Source of the DNA: Lasiosphaeria ovina
Taxonomy: Eukaryota > Ascomycota > Sordariomycetes > Sordariales > Lasiosphaeriaceae
DNA: 64,000 nucleotides
Assembly (NCBI GenBank): GCA_033439765.1
Contig: JAULSN010000001.1
Span: 3,906,001 to 3,970,000, forward strand
Direction: 5' to 3'
Shown: positions 34,665 through 44,655 of the stretch, piece after piece
Numbering within the stretch: position 1 is the stretch's first letter
Layout of the letters: each line of letters opens with the position of its first letter
Notes under the pieces: generated by a model
Told to the model about the DNA's origin: nothing
Databases searched by the model: none
The model's input: the letters and a program-made list of their open reading frames with translations, nothing else
Made by a program: the position numbers and the translations under genes

Positions 34665-37297
34665 CTAGGCTCGCTGCGGGGGTTGGTGAAGCGGTTGTCT
34701 TGCGTGGTCGTTGGCGGCGCCGGTGTTGGTGCTGGCGCCGGTCGTCCAATTACTCCTAGGTATGGGCTCGCGAAGAAAAGACAGCGGCAACGAGCAGCGG
34801 CGACTGGGGATGTTGATTGCAAAGGGCTAGGCTGGGCGAGCAGGCGTGCGGGACAGCCGGACAGGGTATCGCCTCCCATCCCATGCAGCAGCGCAGGCAG
34901 GCCGGCAGTAAGGGCAATACGCGGGAAATCGGTCGGGGCTGCCGGAGGACTGAGGAACTCGCAGCCGCCGAGGCGATTGATGATACGGTGGAGGGGCTTG
35001 ACTAGAAATACCTAACCTAGAACTAGAACTACCTTAACTCGGTACCGTAGGTAGGCCAAGGGTTCGAGGGTACGGACACCTCAGCTTGTCGGGTTGCATA
35101 TGCCAAGGCTCGACTGAGTGCTTGGCTTGCCAAGAAGGGAGAAAAGACTGAGTGTGGGGAGAAGGCTGGAAACACAGCGACGGTATGGCGCCAAGCGGGA
35201 GAGAGGGAGCGCGAGAACGAGATGGGGATGCGTGCGATGCGGAGTTGGGCTGCGGAACATCTCCCGTTGGGAAAGCTTGACTCGATCCTCTGGGGCTGTT
35301 TGGGCAGTTGGCGCCGAGGCTGCCCGTGGTATTCAAATGCGAGTGGCTGTCTTTGGTGCATGACAAGCGACCGCCGAAGTGTCCCAGATATGCTAGCGTG
35401 TGCACGGTACTGTACCCGTCCACTTTCATATTAGTACCTTACCTCAGGTTAGTTCTTATCTTCTCCTTCCGTCACTTCCATGCAGTGCTTGCCGGCAACA
35501 CAAGTTCTTTGCGGTTTGCAACCGTCAGTCAACTAAGGTAAGATAGGCTCTGACCGATACTTCGATGGATACCACTTGGCCGCTGTGCACTTTGCTTGGC
35601 ACCCACTTCCTGCCTTCAACCAAACTCAATTCCATCAAGACGCGTAACGTGCTTACCTGGGAAAGTACCGAGTCGTCACGAGGTGGGGTAGTTAGGTGGT
35701 CCCCAGCTTGGATACGGATACCGGGCCGAGCATCACGAAACAGCACTTCACAGCCAGTGTATCCATCCATGGATATACGGGGGCCCCCGCGCCAGCGCAT
35801 CGCCAGAAATGCTGACAAACTGATTGCGAGGTTGTTTCGTAAAACTTATCCGGGATAGCTCGAAATAGCTCAACCGCTCGACGGCTTGATGTCATGGGCT
35901 CATCGAGGTGCCTGCCGGGCTAGCGACCCAGAGACAGCCCGACACCTCAGGCGGTGGCGGTCATCTAGACTCCTATGGACCCATGGCCCTTTGCTCACCG
36001 AGACAGGCGCGGTCGCAATAAGCTCATTACGTTGCGGGAACGGTGAAAAGCTGCATGGAAGCCAAATGTTCAAAGCAAGGCGGTCAGAAAGGAAACGAGC
36101 TCGAAGGAGAAGCTGACGAAATGGTTGCGGGCGTTCTGTAGGGCTGGGCCGCCAATTCCCTTGGCACCTTGGCCGCGCTGATCACAGTGCCCGTCACAGT
36201 CGCCGTAAAGCCCTCGACCCTGAAAAATGACGAGAGGCCTTGGCATTTAAGCACCTATCGCGGGGTTCCGACAGCTGCCATCCGAACGCCCACCTCAGTG
36301 TCGGGATTGGTAAAGAGTTACTACCACGAGTCAGTGTTACCTATCACGGTTCAGGGTTTAGCCCAAGGCTTCAAGGTCTTCAGGGCAGGTACTGTACTCT
36401 CAGGTCCGTGCCTTTCAAGCAACCGTGGGGGGATTTGGCTACCTTAGCTTTGCTGTATGGCCTATGGCCTGCTTCAAGTTCCGCGCTTCCAGGTTGCCAG
36501 CAAGAAAGATGAGTGCTATCTATGCTTGCAAGCTTCCGGAACGCCGTGTGACCCAATCTCAATTGCGTTAGTCAAAGTCACCCAATCAAATGCCCCTCTC
36601 AATGGGAGCAGCAGCAATGATGCCATTACAGTCTTCGCTTGATCAAGTAGGCTTTCCTTTTTTGAATCTTTTCTGGAAAACAATAGGGTGGGCAGCAGAG
36701 CAGTGGCGTGGGAACCTGGAATGGGTTTGGAGAGGCAGGTGAGATCCAGACTCCCTAGAAACCTCAGCTTTGCCCCTTTAGTCAGTTGCAGTGGCACTGG
36801 CACTCACACCTTCCATGGATAGCTTTGGCGACACTTACAGGCAGACGTACCTTACTTACTGAGATGTATGCAATACTTGTTGCCGACCTACCTAACCTAC
36901 CTGAAAGGTAAGGTGTGGATGTGCTGTCCATCCAACATACAACGATAGTACTATTATCAACCTAAGCACCGAGTAGCAGTGGAAGGTTGGAAGTGCTTTT
37001 ATCCCCGGAATCGAGCAGAGAGTCAGCCGCCAGAGCACAAGACTCGCCTGCTCGATGCCAAGCTGCAACAGAAACAATAGCTTATGGACCCTCGTGAAAC
37101 ATGGGCCCCCATCGCCCGGGCACCGTCCATTCCTTGCTGCGGCACTTTCAACGCCCAATTCCTCCTCTTTTATCACAACCACTTACGGAATACAATCAAT
37201 CGTGTCTGACTGCCTACCTCGATCGAGGAATAAACCCCGTCGCCAATACCTACACCCTTGACCATTCCAACCCCCCAAAAATTCACCCGCAGCGTTG
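34665..37297. other. 2.6-kb intergenic region with two TACCT/AGGTA islands
   Basis: Promoter of the arrestin gene (left end) and unknown sequence to the right. ACCTA/TAGGT clusters at about 35008-35056 and 36885-36912. A 34596-35015 frame overlaps the arrestin start and is GC-driven. No gene supported. Confidence 0.45.
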
Positions 37298-37390
37298 TAA
37301 GCCATGTATGAGGTCTCGGGAAAATGAGAGACATTACCGAGCTGCCACATGACCTCTTCCTTGTCGTGATATCTTACCTGTCGCCGCGGG
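37298..37390 (+). repeat. Left arm of a 93-bp inverted repeat (F-box gene 5' end)
   Basis: 93 bases matching the reverse complement of 39495-39587 with only two mismatches and no gaps. The arm covers 26 leader bases and the first 22 codons of the F-box fragment. The arms enclose 2.1 kb including NOP53. Confidence 0.95.
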
Positions 37391-37503
37391 CCTGCGTTCG
37401 CTGCCGCCGAGTTTCACGGCAATGGCTTGCTGCCTTCACGAGCGACGGCACCTCGCGCCTGCTCCTGCGCCGGAACTTCCCGCGATGCCGTGAGATTCGT
37501 TAG
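37324..37503 (+). pseudogene. F-box gene fragment, N-terminal part
   Basis: A 59-codon frame from MRDITELPHDLFLVVISYL to a TAG. It is a complete F-box: ELPHDLFLVVISYLSPRACV, then CRRVSRQWLAAF. F-box proteins bind Skp1 and bring substrates to SCF ubiquitin ligases. The frame stops right after the F-box; the protein pieces that would follow it (a beta-rich substrate part) occur 2.1 kb downstream at 39598-41742 on the same strand, beyond the oppositely oriented NOP53. A polyalanine-coding stretch continues in another frame after the TAG, then similarity is lost. I read this as the severed 5' end of one F-box gene. A short functional F-box-only protein is possible but unlikely. Confidence 0.8.
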
Positions 37504-37876
37504 CCACTGCGGCGGCAGCAGCAGCTGCTGCAGTGCTCACGACACTTGGGCCGCTATCGTCGATAGTGTCAAACAATAATCTGAGGGCTGAGCAGGCGTG
37601 CATGATTGCCCAGCAGGAGCGTTTTTCTATTCCTTTTTTTAATCAAAAATATTGCTCTCATTGCTCCAGAACACACGAGAAACAAATTTTGTGTAACGCA
37701 GTGTCCATGACGTGATTTATTTACACCGGTATATTGCTTCTAAACGAGAGAGAATAGAAATTGATTGCCTGTGAGCTGGTAGACGTCGTCTTAGGGAGCT
37801 ATCAGGGCAGCCTGCCAAAAGAAATGCCGTCATTAGCAAGACAGATATGCTCAGCAAAACAAACTGAATATTCTGC
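37504..37876. other. Spacer between F-box fragment and NOP53 3' end
   Basis: Begins with a GCAGCAGCAGCTGCTGC palindrome, then becomes AT-rich toward the NOP53 3' end. It holds the breakpoint of the F-box gene and the NOP53 3' UTR. Confidence 0.5.
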
Positions 37877-39269
37877 TTATCCCAATACAAAATCCTTGTA
37901 GGTCCATTTCTCCGTGATCTTCGACTTGGCCTGTTTCTTGAACGGATTGTGCCTACGGGCCTCCATCTTGCCCCGGACCAGCATGCTGCGATACCTATCC
38001 TTGAGAAGGTTGCCTTCAGGCTTCAGCAGCCTCAACGAGTCCTGAAGCTCATCGGGTAGAACAAGTTCCAGATCTTTCTCCGGAAGTCTGAGTTTCCCGA
38101 GCTGCCTGCGCCGCAGCTCGACCTCGTTGCCGTCTTCGCTGTCGTCGCTCATCTCGATCTTCTCTACCTCCATGGCCTGGTGCTCCAGCGCAACCTCTTC
38201 GGCCAGTTGCTTGATGCGCTCGACTTGTGCGTTTTTCTTCTTCAAGGCTGCTTCGAGCTTCACTCTTCGCTCCTCCTCCTTGCGGCGCTTGATCTTGTTC
38301 CGCTGCACTTGTGTCTTGCGTTGCGGCCTCTTGGCCTTGGACCTGAGCTCCTCTCCCCCACTCTCAAACCCGTCCCAGTCCGAGTCTTCTTCCCACTCGG
38401 AGAGATTTGCCCGCGCTTCCGCGGCCTCCGCTTCGGCTGCAGAACGCGCCGCAGCCTCCATCTTGGCCTGCTCGGCGTCAATCGCTGCCAAGCGCTTGCG
38501 CTCTGCGTCTACGGCCTTGGTACCCTCCTCTAGCAAGAGGTCCTGGTAGTCGGTAAAAACGGGGTTGTAGCTGTGAGCACCTTTCGGCTTAGGGACTGCC
38601 GGTACGGACTTGCCGTTCGCCGCTAACGTAAGAGGCTGCTCGTGCATGGTCTTGGGAGCCTTAGCCTTTTCGACCTTTGACAAGAAGCTGAACTTCTCCA
38701 CCGCCACCGGGTCGTCTGCTGGGGTATCCCACATGTCGTAGTCTGCATCAATGATGACCACAGTCGACTCGTGCTGCCCATCGGCCACCTTCTTCAGCCT
38801 CCTGAGTTCCTTCTGGTCGATATAGTTCGTCCTTTGGCGCTTGGCGGCGATTATGCCCTCGGTAGTTTTGTTTTCTGGCCGCTTGCGTATAGAAACAGCC
38901 GGGATAGCCGACCGCTGTGCTATAATCTCGTCCGCCCTGAGTCCCTTCGAGACAATCTTCGGGAACCTCTTCGGGAGTGCAGAGTCTCCAACAACATCAA
39001 GCATAAAAAGATCCTCCGATTCCTTCTCGGCAATGACTCCACTACAAGAGTATGTCAGTCAATTGGTTCGGAGGTGGGCGTTGTTACACCGGCAACAAGG
39101 AGAGAGGGACTCACCCTGTGACGATGATCTGCTCGTTGACTTGGTCAAGCCCCTTCTCGATATCCGAAACGTCGACATTCTTGCGCCATGCCTTCTTTCC
39201 CTTTCTCGACGGCTGCTTGTATTGTTGAGGGCCGTTCGGGTTACCCGCGAGGGGCTTAAGAATAGGCAT
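37877..39269 (-). CDS. NOP53: Ribosome biogenesis protein NOP53
   Basis: Late 60S assembly factor of the nucleolus (GLTSCR2/PICT1 in animals). In yeast it recruits the exosome helicase Mtr4 to pre-60S particles for ITS2 processing. Exons 39269-39115 and 39041-37877 give 439 residues. The N-terminus MPILKPLAGNPNGPQQYKQP and the following SRKGKKAWRKNVDVSDIE match the family signature (GKKAWRKN followed by an acidic helix). A long charged coiled-coil (Ala/Glu/Arg-rich, residues 190-320) precedes the conserved end with LRLLKPEGNLLKDRYRSM, ARRHNPFKKQAKSKITEKW and TYKDF. The gene is intact. It lies antisense inside the space between two halves of a broken F-box gene, and its upstream region at 39495-39587 carries a copy of that gene's 5' end. 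Confidence 0.93.
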
Positions 39270-39494
39270 TATGGCGAATAATTAAAGGGCGTGATATGCG
39301 AAGAGTTGGTTCTTCGTCGTGCCGTTTCTCCAGTGTCTTCTTAGTGCAACTTCGGTGGGGGATTCGATAAAATTTCAGCGGAGGCAATGCGATAAGATAA
39401 GGAAAGGAGCTTTTGGCCCACATATCCAGACGATTGGCACCCGATTGGCGACTGGCTCCCGTGAGGGCCGTGCACGACTTGTGATCGTTCCAGT

Positions 39495-39587
39495 CCCGCG
39501 GCGACAGGTAAGATATCACGACAAGGAAGTGGTCATGTGACAGCTCGGTAATGTCTCTCATTTTCCCGAGACCTCATACATGGCTTA
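39495..39587 (-). repeat. Right arm of the 93-bp inverted repeat
   Basis: Reverse-complement copy of 37298-37390 (91 of 93 identical). On the minus strand it reads MRDITELSHDHFLVVISYLS, the F-box start with Pro-to-Ser and Leu-to-His changes, and then runs into unrelated text. It begins 226 bases upstream of the NOP53 start codon. Confidence 0.95.
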
Positions 39588-39597
39588 AAACCTGGGC

Positions 39598-40338
39598 TCC
39601 CGCGTTTGCTGATGTCGCCCGTCGATACTATCACCTCCGCCAGGGACGACCCCGCATCGTCGAGAAGCTCAACTCCCGGACATCGCCTCGCCTGGCGGCT
39701 TCTCGTTCCGCGGCGTAGCCACATGGAACCGCTTCCTTCGCCTCGACGAGAAGACGGCAAACTTCCACTACCCCGACCCTGTCTGGTCGTACAGCCAGGA
39801 AGACGGCGTCTTGGTGTACCCGTCCGCCGAGGCGTGTTGCGGGCATGCTCCTGCTCCCAACGACCCCCATGAACAGGGACAGGAACAAGAGCCACACCCG
39901 CAATGCTAGTATGACGGATAGGTCTACCAAGTTCTCGACCTGGCCACCAAGCAACAAGTTCCTGTCCCCTTTGATATCCACCAGAAGCACATCCGGCGCG
40001 TCCGACTGGCTCAGGGGGTGCTTGTGTTCGAGTGGGCCGAAGCGCACCCATACCACCAGCTGAACGACCGAGAGGTTGTGCATAGGCACTTCGTGACCGT
40101 GTTTGATGTTGTCCGTGTTCCGACCCCCGCGGCCACGACGACTGAGGACCGCCGCCCCGACCAGTGGACATGGGAGGGGACCTGCCGGTGCGAGTTCAAG
40201 CTCCATTTCCTCGGCCTGCCGCTAAATCGATCCGATCGCTTCTTCTCGGCCCACACGTCCACCCACTGGGCTGTGTATTTCTGGCAGCCTAACCGCTCGC
40301 TCTACCAGGACGACCCCATCGAGCAGCAGGCCGTCTAG
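39598..40338 (+). pseudogene. F-box gene remnant, middle part
   Basis: Continues the F-box protein on the plus strand in two frames. The first reads PAFADVARRYYHLRQGRPRI and on to a break near 39680. The second frame then carries GGFSFRGVATWNRFLRLDEK, VWSYSQEDGVLVYPSAEA and, past two TAG codons (39907 and 39919), VYQVLDLATKQQVPVPFD, IRRVRLAQGVLVFEWAEA, PYHQLNDREVVHRHF, ending WQPNRSLYQDDPIEQQAV TAG. This text is coherent protein over more than 200 codons yet has a frameshift and internal stops, so it is a decayed gene and not an expressed one. The stop after EQQAV looks like a Trp codon changed to TAG. Confidence 0.85.
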
Positions 40339-40415
40339 GACATATCGTAGCCTAGGTCGTATCGCCCTTCGGAAGATCCGAGACGTGACAAGGGGCCCGC
40401 ACCACAAAGGGCTCC

Positions 40416-40742
40416 TCACCAACCAGCAGTTGGTCTGTGGAGCGGCGTCAACAGCACACACAATGATGGGGACGGCGCGGCAGCTGCCGACCCAGCCCAA
40501 GACACGTGCTCGAATCTCACCAGCCAGTGTTCGGTAAAAGTAGCTGACTCGTGAGTAAGTCGGTCAATGCGACGGGAAACCCACTCGGAGCAACGCTGAT
40601 GGAGCAACATCTGCTCGTCCGAGTTCCTCTCAAAATTGGGAAATAGGCCCCCAGTATTATAGGCGTCCATTTGGATTACCGCATCCGTTGAAGTGTTTGC
40701 TTCGACCGTCGGCTGTCTTTCTTCGAGTGGGTTGTCCGTCAT
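40416..40742 (-). CDS. Unrecognised short frame between two F-box remnants
   Basis: 108-residue frame starting MTDNPLEERQPTVEANTSTD and containing VIQMDAYNTGGLFPNFER and SEWVSRRIDRLTHESATF. The composition to about residue 75 is protein-like, balanced and helical. After that it turns into Ala/Pro/Leu text, and a GTGAGA donor sits at the change, so a real exon may end there. It lies in the gap where the middle of the F-box gene is missing, on the opposite strand. I do not recognise it. It could be an exon of a small gene, a gene fragment, or chance. Confidence 0.3.
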   Translation of the reverse strand: MTDNPLEERQPTVEANTSTDAVIQMDAYNTGGLFPNFERNSDEQMLLHQRCSEWVSRRIDRLTHESATFTEHWLVRFEHVSWAGSAAAAPSPSLCVLLTPLHRPTAGW

Positions 40743-41004
40743 TTTGGATTGCAAGTGCGTTGAACTAATTATTATCCATTGGTGCGATAACAACCTGAGT
40801 ATTTGGGAGGGACGGACCGCGTAATTTAGACGGATGAGGTGTCAGCCTTATATACATGAGACTAAAGTTACCTAGGGTCCAAGACGGCGGCGCAATTCAG
40901 TCTGTGCCAGCGGGGCACAATCCTTCATTGGTTATAAGCCAACGCCGTGCGATGGCTGGAAGCGATCGCCTGTTTTGCACCTATTAGGACTCTGCTACTG
41001 ATAG

Positions 41005-41742
41005 CGATGCGCAGACACCCAGCGCGGCGTTCGCTGTTGTCGACGGCCCCGTCGTTGGCCCCGTCTGGGTCGATGCCTACGGAGCCGACGGCGACGTGAA
41101 CATGAGCTTCTACAGGCGGGTAGCCAGCGCGCAAGCGCCGACGACGCCGCTTCCGGCTCGGCGTTTGGGTCCTGGCCGCCTCCGCTGGCCGGGGCGCTTG
41201 AGGTCGCCAGCCCCGAGGAACTCGTGAAGCAACTCAAGCGCCGACCAGGCGCCGGAGGCACCAGCGCAGCTGCAGCGTAGCCCTGGGCCCTCGTCAGCGA
41301 CGGCCCTCCGGGCGGCTACGTGGCCGAGCCTCCTGCGCGGTGGCTAGGCCTGGCGCCGTGTTGGCGCCACGAGGACCTCCCTTACCTGACGGTCTCCGAG
41401 ATGGTTGATTTTGCCGCGGGGTTCCGCGTCACAGCTCGGCATTGCTTCATGCTCGAGACGCTGTCGGTGCATGTGCGTCACGCCATCTCGGTCAAGGGGG
41501 CGGCCGCTGAAGTGGACGACGACGATGAGGATGGCGATAGTGAGATCTCCAGCAGCAGCCGAAAAGCAACCAAGAAGAAGAAGTCCAAAAGCGACAAGAA
41601 CGACACCCCCGGAAGAAGAGAGGAAGTGCAGTTTCCTGACTACTTGTGGCCAGAGCTTCTTGCCTGTAGCCACATCGCCGGTGATGAGCGGTGGATAGTG
41701 GGCGAGGACGACAGCGGGCATATCACAATTATGAAGGTTTGA
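41005..41742 (+). pseudogene. F-box gene remnant, C-terminal part
   Basis: A first piece reads GPVVGPVWVDAYGADGDVNM then breaks frame near 41135. A second frame carries SWPPPLAGALEVASPEELVK, a TAG at 41278, then GPPGGYVAEPPARWLGLAP, CWRHEDLPYLTVSEMVDFAA, RHCFMLETLSVHVRHAISVK, an acidic/Lys-rich insert and the end DERWIVGEDDSGHITIMKV. It matches the style and order expected for the C-terminal half of the same F-box family protein. About 670 bases of unrelated sequence separate it from the middle remnant. The last 140 codons (41320-41742) are still open, so a truncated product cannot be excluded. Confidence 0.75.
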
Positions 41743-42374
41743 TGAAAGTCGAGCATATCCTTTTCTTTCGCGCGCACATACTACACCTATTCGCTTCATT
41801 GCTTTCTCCTTCTCTCATTTTTTTTTCTTTTTGGTCCGGCTTAGAGATGCTAGCAATACTATCTGCATGTGTCTAGAAACCCGAGGTAGACTTGGTAGAA
41901 TAATAGAGAGAAAAATATATTTCACTCCAGGCAGACAGAGGCATGTGATTTGTGCAGGATGAAAAGTGTTCACCTCGGGACCTTTGGTACGGCTGAGTGA
42001 GAGGGCGGCTCGTTGACAGTATCATGGATTCTAACTCATACTCGCTCGTATAGCACACTTTGAACAGAACCATTCCCGTTTATCGTGTACGTGGCGAACC
42101 CCCTAACACTAACAGAGAGGAAAGCACTTAGACGCCCCTTACCCGTCATATGATCTTCCGTTACGCCTCCCAATTGCAGAGAGAAAAAGAAACACATTCC
42201 ATCATCAAAAGTCCCAATCTCTTCAAGTTTCTCACTTTGCCCGAGAGGAAACTAACACCGCTCCAATCTTGCTTCTCCCCCCCCCCCCCCCCCCCCCCTT
42301 CCCCCCGGGAATAATTGTATACACAGGGCAGGCCATCGGCAAAACTCGACAGACGTGAATACGATATATAGAAA
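41743..42374. other. Spacer with poly-C tract
   Basis: AT-rich, with a T-run near 41818 and the long C tract listed below. No gene. It separates the F-box remnant from the 3' end of the monooxygenase gene. Confidence 0.5.
42277..42298 (+). repeat. C22 homopolymer
   Basis: Twenty-two consecutive C residues, then TT and six more C. Such a run is prone to slippage, forms G-quadruplex/i-motif structures, and its length in an assembly is unreliable. Confidence 0.85.
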
Positions 42375-42380
42375 CTACAT

Positions 42381-42488
42381 CTCCATAGCGAGGTTTGGGT
42401 CTTTGTTTCCCTTATCAGAGTCTCCGCTTGATACCTCCATGGCAAGGGCTAGGTCTTCGTTTTCTTTGTCTGAGTCTCCGCACGATTC
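42381..42488 (-). repeat. 54-bp tandem duplication directly after the monooxygenase stop
   Basis: Two imperfect 54-bp units, 42381-42434 and 42435-42488. On the minus strand they are in frame with the monooxygenase and encode two 18-residue units, approximately SCGDSDKENEDLALAMEV and SSGDSDKGNKDPNLAMEM. The frame stays open from the monooxygenase TAG (42494-42492) to a second TAG at 42377-42375. Confidence 0.85.
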
Positions 42489-42491
42489 ATA

Positions 42492-44655
42492 CTAGGAAGT
42501 AGCCGCAGGAACCTGTAGAAATCTTCCATAATACGTGTCAAGCCATTTGGCTGCCTCCTCGCCCGAATCATCAACGCTCGAGTCCCACCGTCCTATAGAA
42601 CCCACGTAGCCGTCGGGGCGGACGTTGACGATGGCCACCTCGCCAGGACCAAGACTGCCAAGCCACTTGTTCGTACATAGCGACCCGCGGGTGTCCAGCT
42701 GAGGACAGTCGTCGAGGTAGAAAGTCCAGCGGCTGTCTTGGAACAAGGCAGGTAAATCTGTGATTTCAATCTCGCTCTTGGGCATTGTAGCTAAGAACTC
42801 GCGCGTTAGCAACGCCTTCCACCGAGTGAAGGTAGAGTCAGGGGACTTACTGATGAGGCCAAACGTGAAGAGGTGGCTGACGGCGGTATAACGCTCCGGG
42901 CGAATATACAGATCCTCGGGCGCAGGCAGCCGAGGCTGCTTGGCGTAGGAAACACTGGCGGCAGCAGACAATTGACTTACAAGCGAGTCACTGGAAGCAA
43001 TCGCCTCACAAAAGGTGTCAAGGAAGATGCGGGTTTGGTGCACATCCCACATCAGCAGATATATCCGAAACTGGCCAACCATGGGTATGTCGAGTTGAAT
43101 ATCGACCGGGTTGGAGTCCAGATACCGAGTGACCTTGGCTGGTGGCAGCAGGCAACCTGGCTTGGCCTCTCCCATAACCCAGGACTCGGGTTCCACCATA
43201 TTGATGGCGTTCTCGCTGTACTCGGCCCCTATCCCAGAGATGAAACGCACATTCGTCTTGAAATTCTCAGCAAGAGCAACAGCATCTCCGGCGGCGATTT
43301 GGTTGGCATGCTCATAATCAAAGTTAACCAGGTCCAGCGCAATCTTCCTGCGTTCCCCCTCGTAGCTCTGAAGCAGAGCTTGCTTTGCAAGGCCACGGGC
43401 CGCAAGATTGAGTTTCCATCCGATATTCCAAGCATCATGCATCGACGTGTTCATGCCCTGGGCGGCCTTTGGCGAGTGCGTGTGACTGGCGTCTCCGGCC
43501 AGAAATGCGCGCAGATGGGCGTCGCAGAAGCGGCTTGCTACTCGCTGACCAATCTGGTAACGACCAAACCACTCAATATATTTCCACCCTACCTCGAAGG
43601 GTGCCATTATGTCTTTTGCGCGTTGCATCACAAAGTCCTGGCCGAGCTGGTTCCTATCGACTTTACCGCTCTTCAGCTCGATATAGAACCTCGTCATGTT
43701 GCGTTCTCGGGGTATGATGAGGATAGAGCCGTATTCCTGCGAGTAGACAAGCGTCTTAGACCAGATGTCGGGGAAGTCGGTTATCAACTCTCCGTCTAGC
43801 ACACCCCAGACAGATGCCTGCGACATTCCGACAGGACGGGCGTCGGGTATGCTTCTCCGAACCTTCGAATGGGCGCCATCGCCTGCAGAGACGTCAGAGG
43901 GGCTTCGGAATCTCATGGCACGACACAAGGGAACCCACAGCCAACAAGATATTGCGAAAGAAAGGTCTTCCGATCCTGCGTCACGTTTGTACGGCAATTG
44001 ACCTGCAGCGGGCCGCCCTGACCGTCGCAAACACTATACGAGTCAAAGGCAGTATTTCTCCGCACCTCGACTCCGCGTTTCCTTAGGTCTTCGATGAACA
44101 GACTCTCGACCATCCCTTGGTGAACTAGTAGGATAAACGGGTCCAACACGTCAATGACGGGGGGGTAATGAACTTCGCGACCAAGGCGGTGTAGTGGCTC
44201 TTCGGGTGTGCTCCTCCAGAAGGAGATATCGTATACACGGACGCCACGTTGAAGCAGCGGGTCTGCCAGTCTCATCTGGCGGAACGTCTCGATCGTCTTT
44301 GGTTGCAGGCCATCTGCTCTGGGGCAGTTGTTAGTAGGAGTTGCGAAGTAGATACGCAACAGGGAGTAGAGCGTCGGCGTTGTTAACGAGTCTAGCTGAA
44401 AAGACAACTAACTTACCTTCCCACGGGCGTCGGGTCGGCTCTATCGTCAACAACCTCCACCTTCACGCCGAAGCGGGCCAGGTTGCAGGCCAGCATCAGG
44501 CCGGCCGGGCCGGCGCCGACGACGCAGACCTGGCATTCGACAGGGACCTCCGGCATGCTTCGAAGTAATGTCAGGCGGTCAACACACTCGGCGGGATCGG
44601 TGGGGCCGTTGCCGAGGTGGTCCTCGACGGGCTTCTCGAGGACGGCAGGGGCCAT
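42492..44655 (-). CDS. Phenol-2-monooxygenase-type FAD-dependent hydroxylase
   Basis: Flavoprotein aromatic hydroxylase of the PheA/TfdB family, using NAD(P)H and oxygen to hydroxylate a phenolic ring. Exons 44655-44417, 44318-43939, 43882-42851 and 42790-42492 give 649 residues. The Rossmann motif is [20 protein letters not shown], the DG motif is [11 protein letters not shown] (assembled across intron 2), and the FAD-ribityl GD motif is [17 protein letters not shown]. The C-terminal 200 residues form the thioredoxin-like dimer domain typical of phenol hydroxylase ([11 protein letters not shown], then [15 protein letters not shown]). Intron 3 is 60 nt without an in-frame stop, but its splicing gives GLITTMPKSE and restores the family spacing. 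The TAG stop is followed in frame by 38 more codons with a duplicated acidic unit. Substrate unknown: lignin-derived phenol breakdown and secondary metabolism are both plausible, and no cluster partners are adjacent. Confidence 0.92.

Noticed and set aside
40018..40338. 106-codon frame taken as a separate small gene
   Set aside because: The same frame continues upstream past TAG codons with clear F-box-family text, so it is the end of a decayed gene piece.
42873..43799. 308-codon plus frame
   Set aside because: Antisense shadow of the monooxygenase exon; the minus strand carries all FAD motifs.
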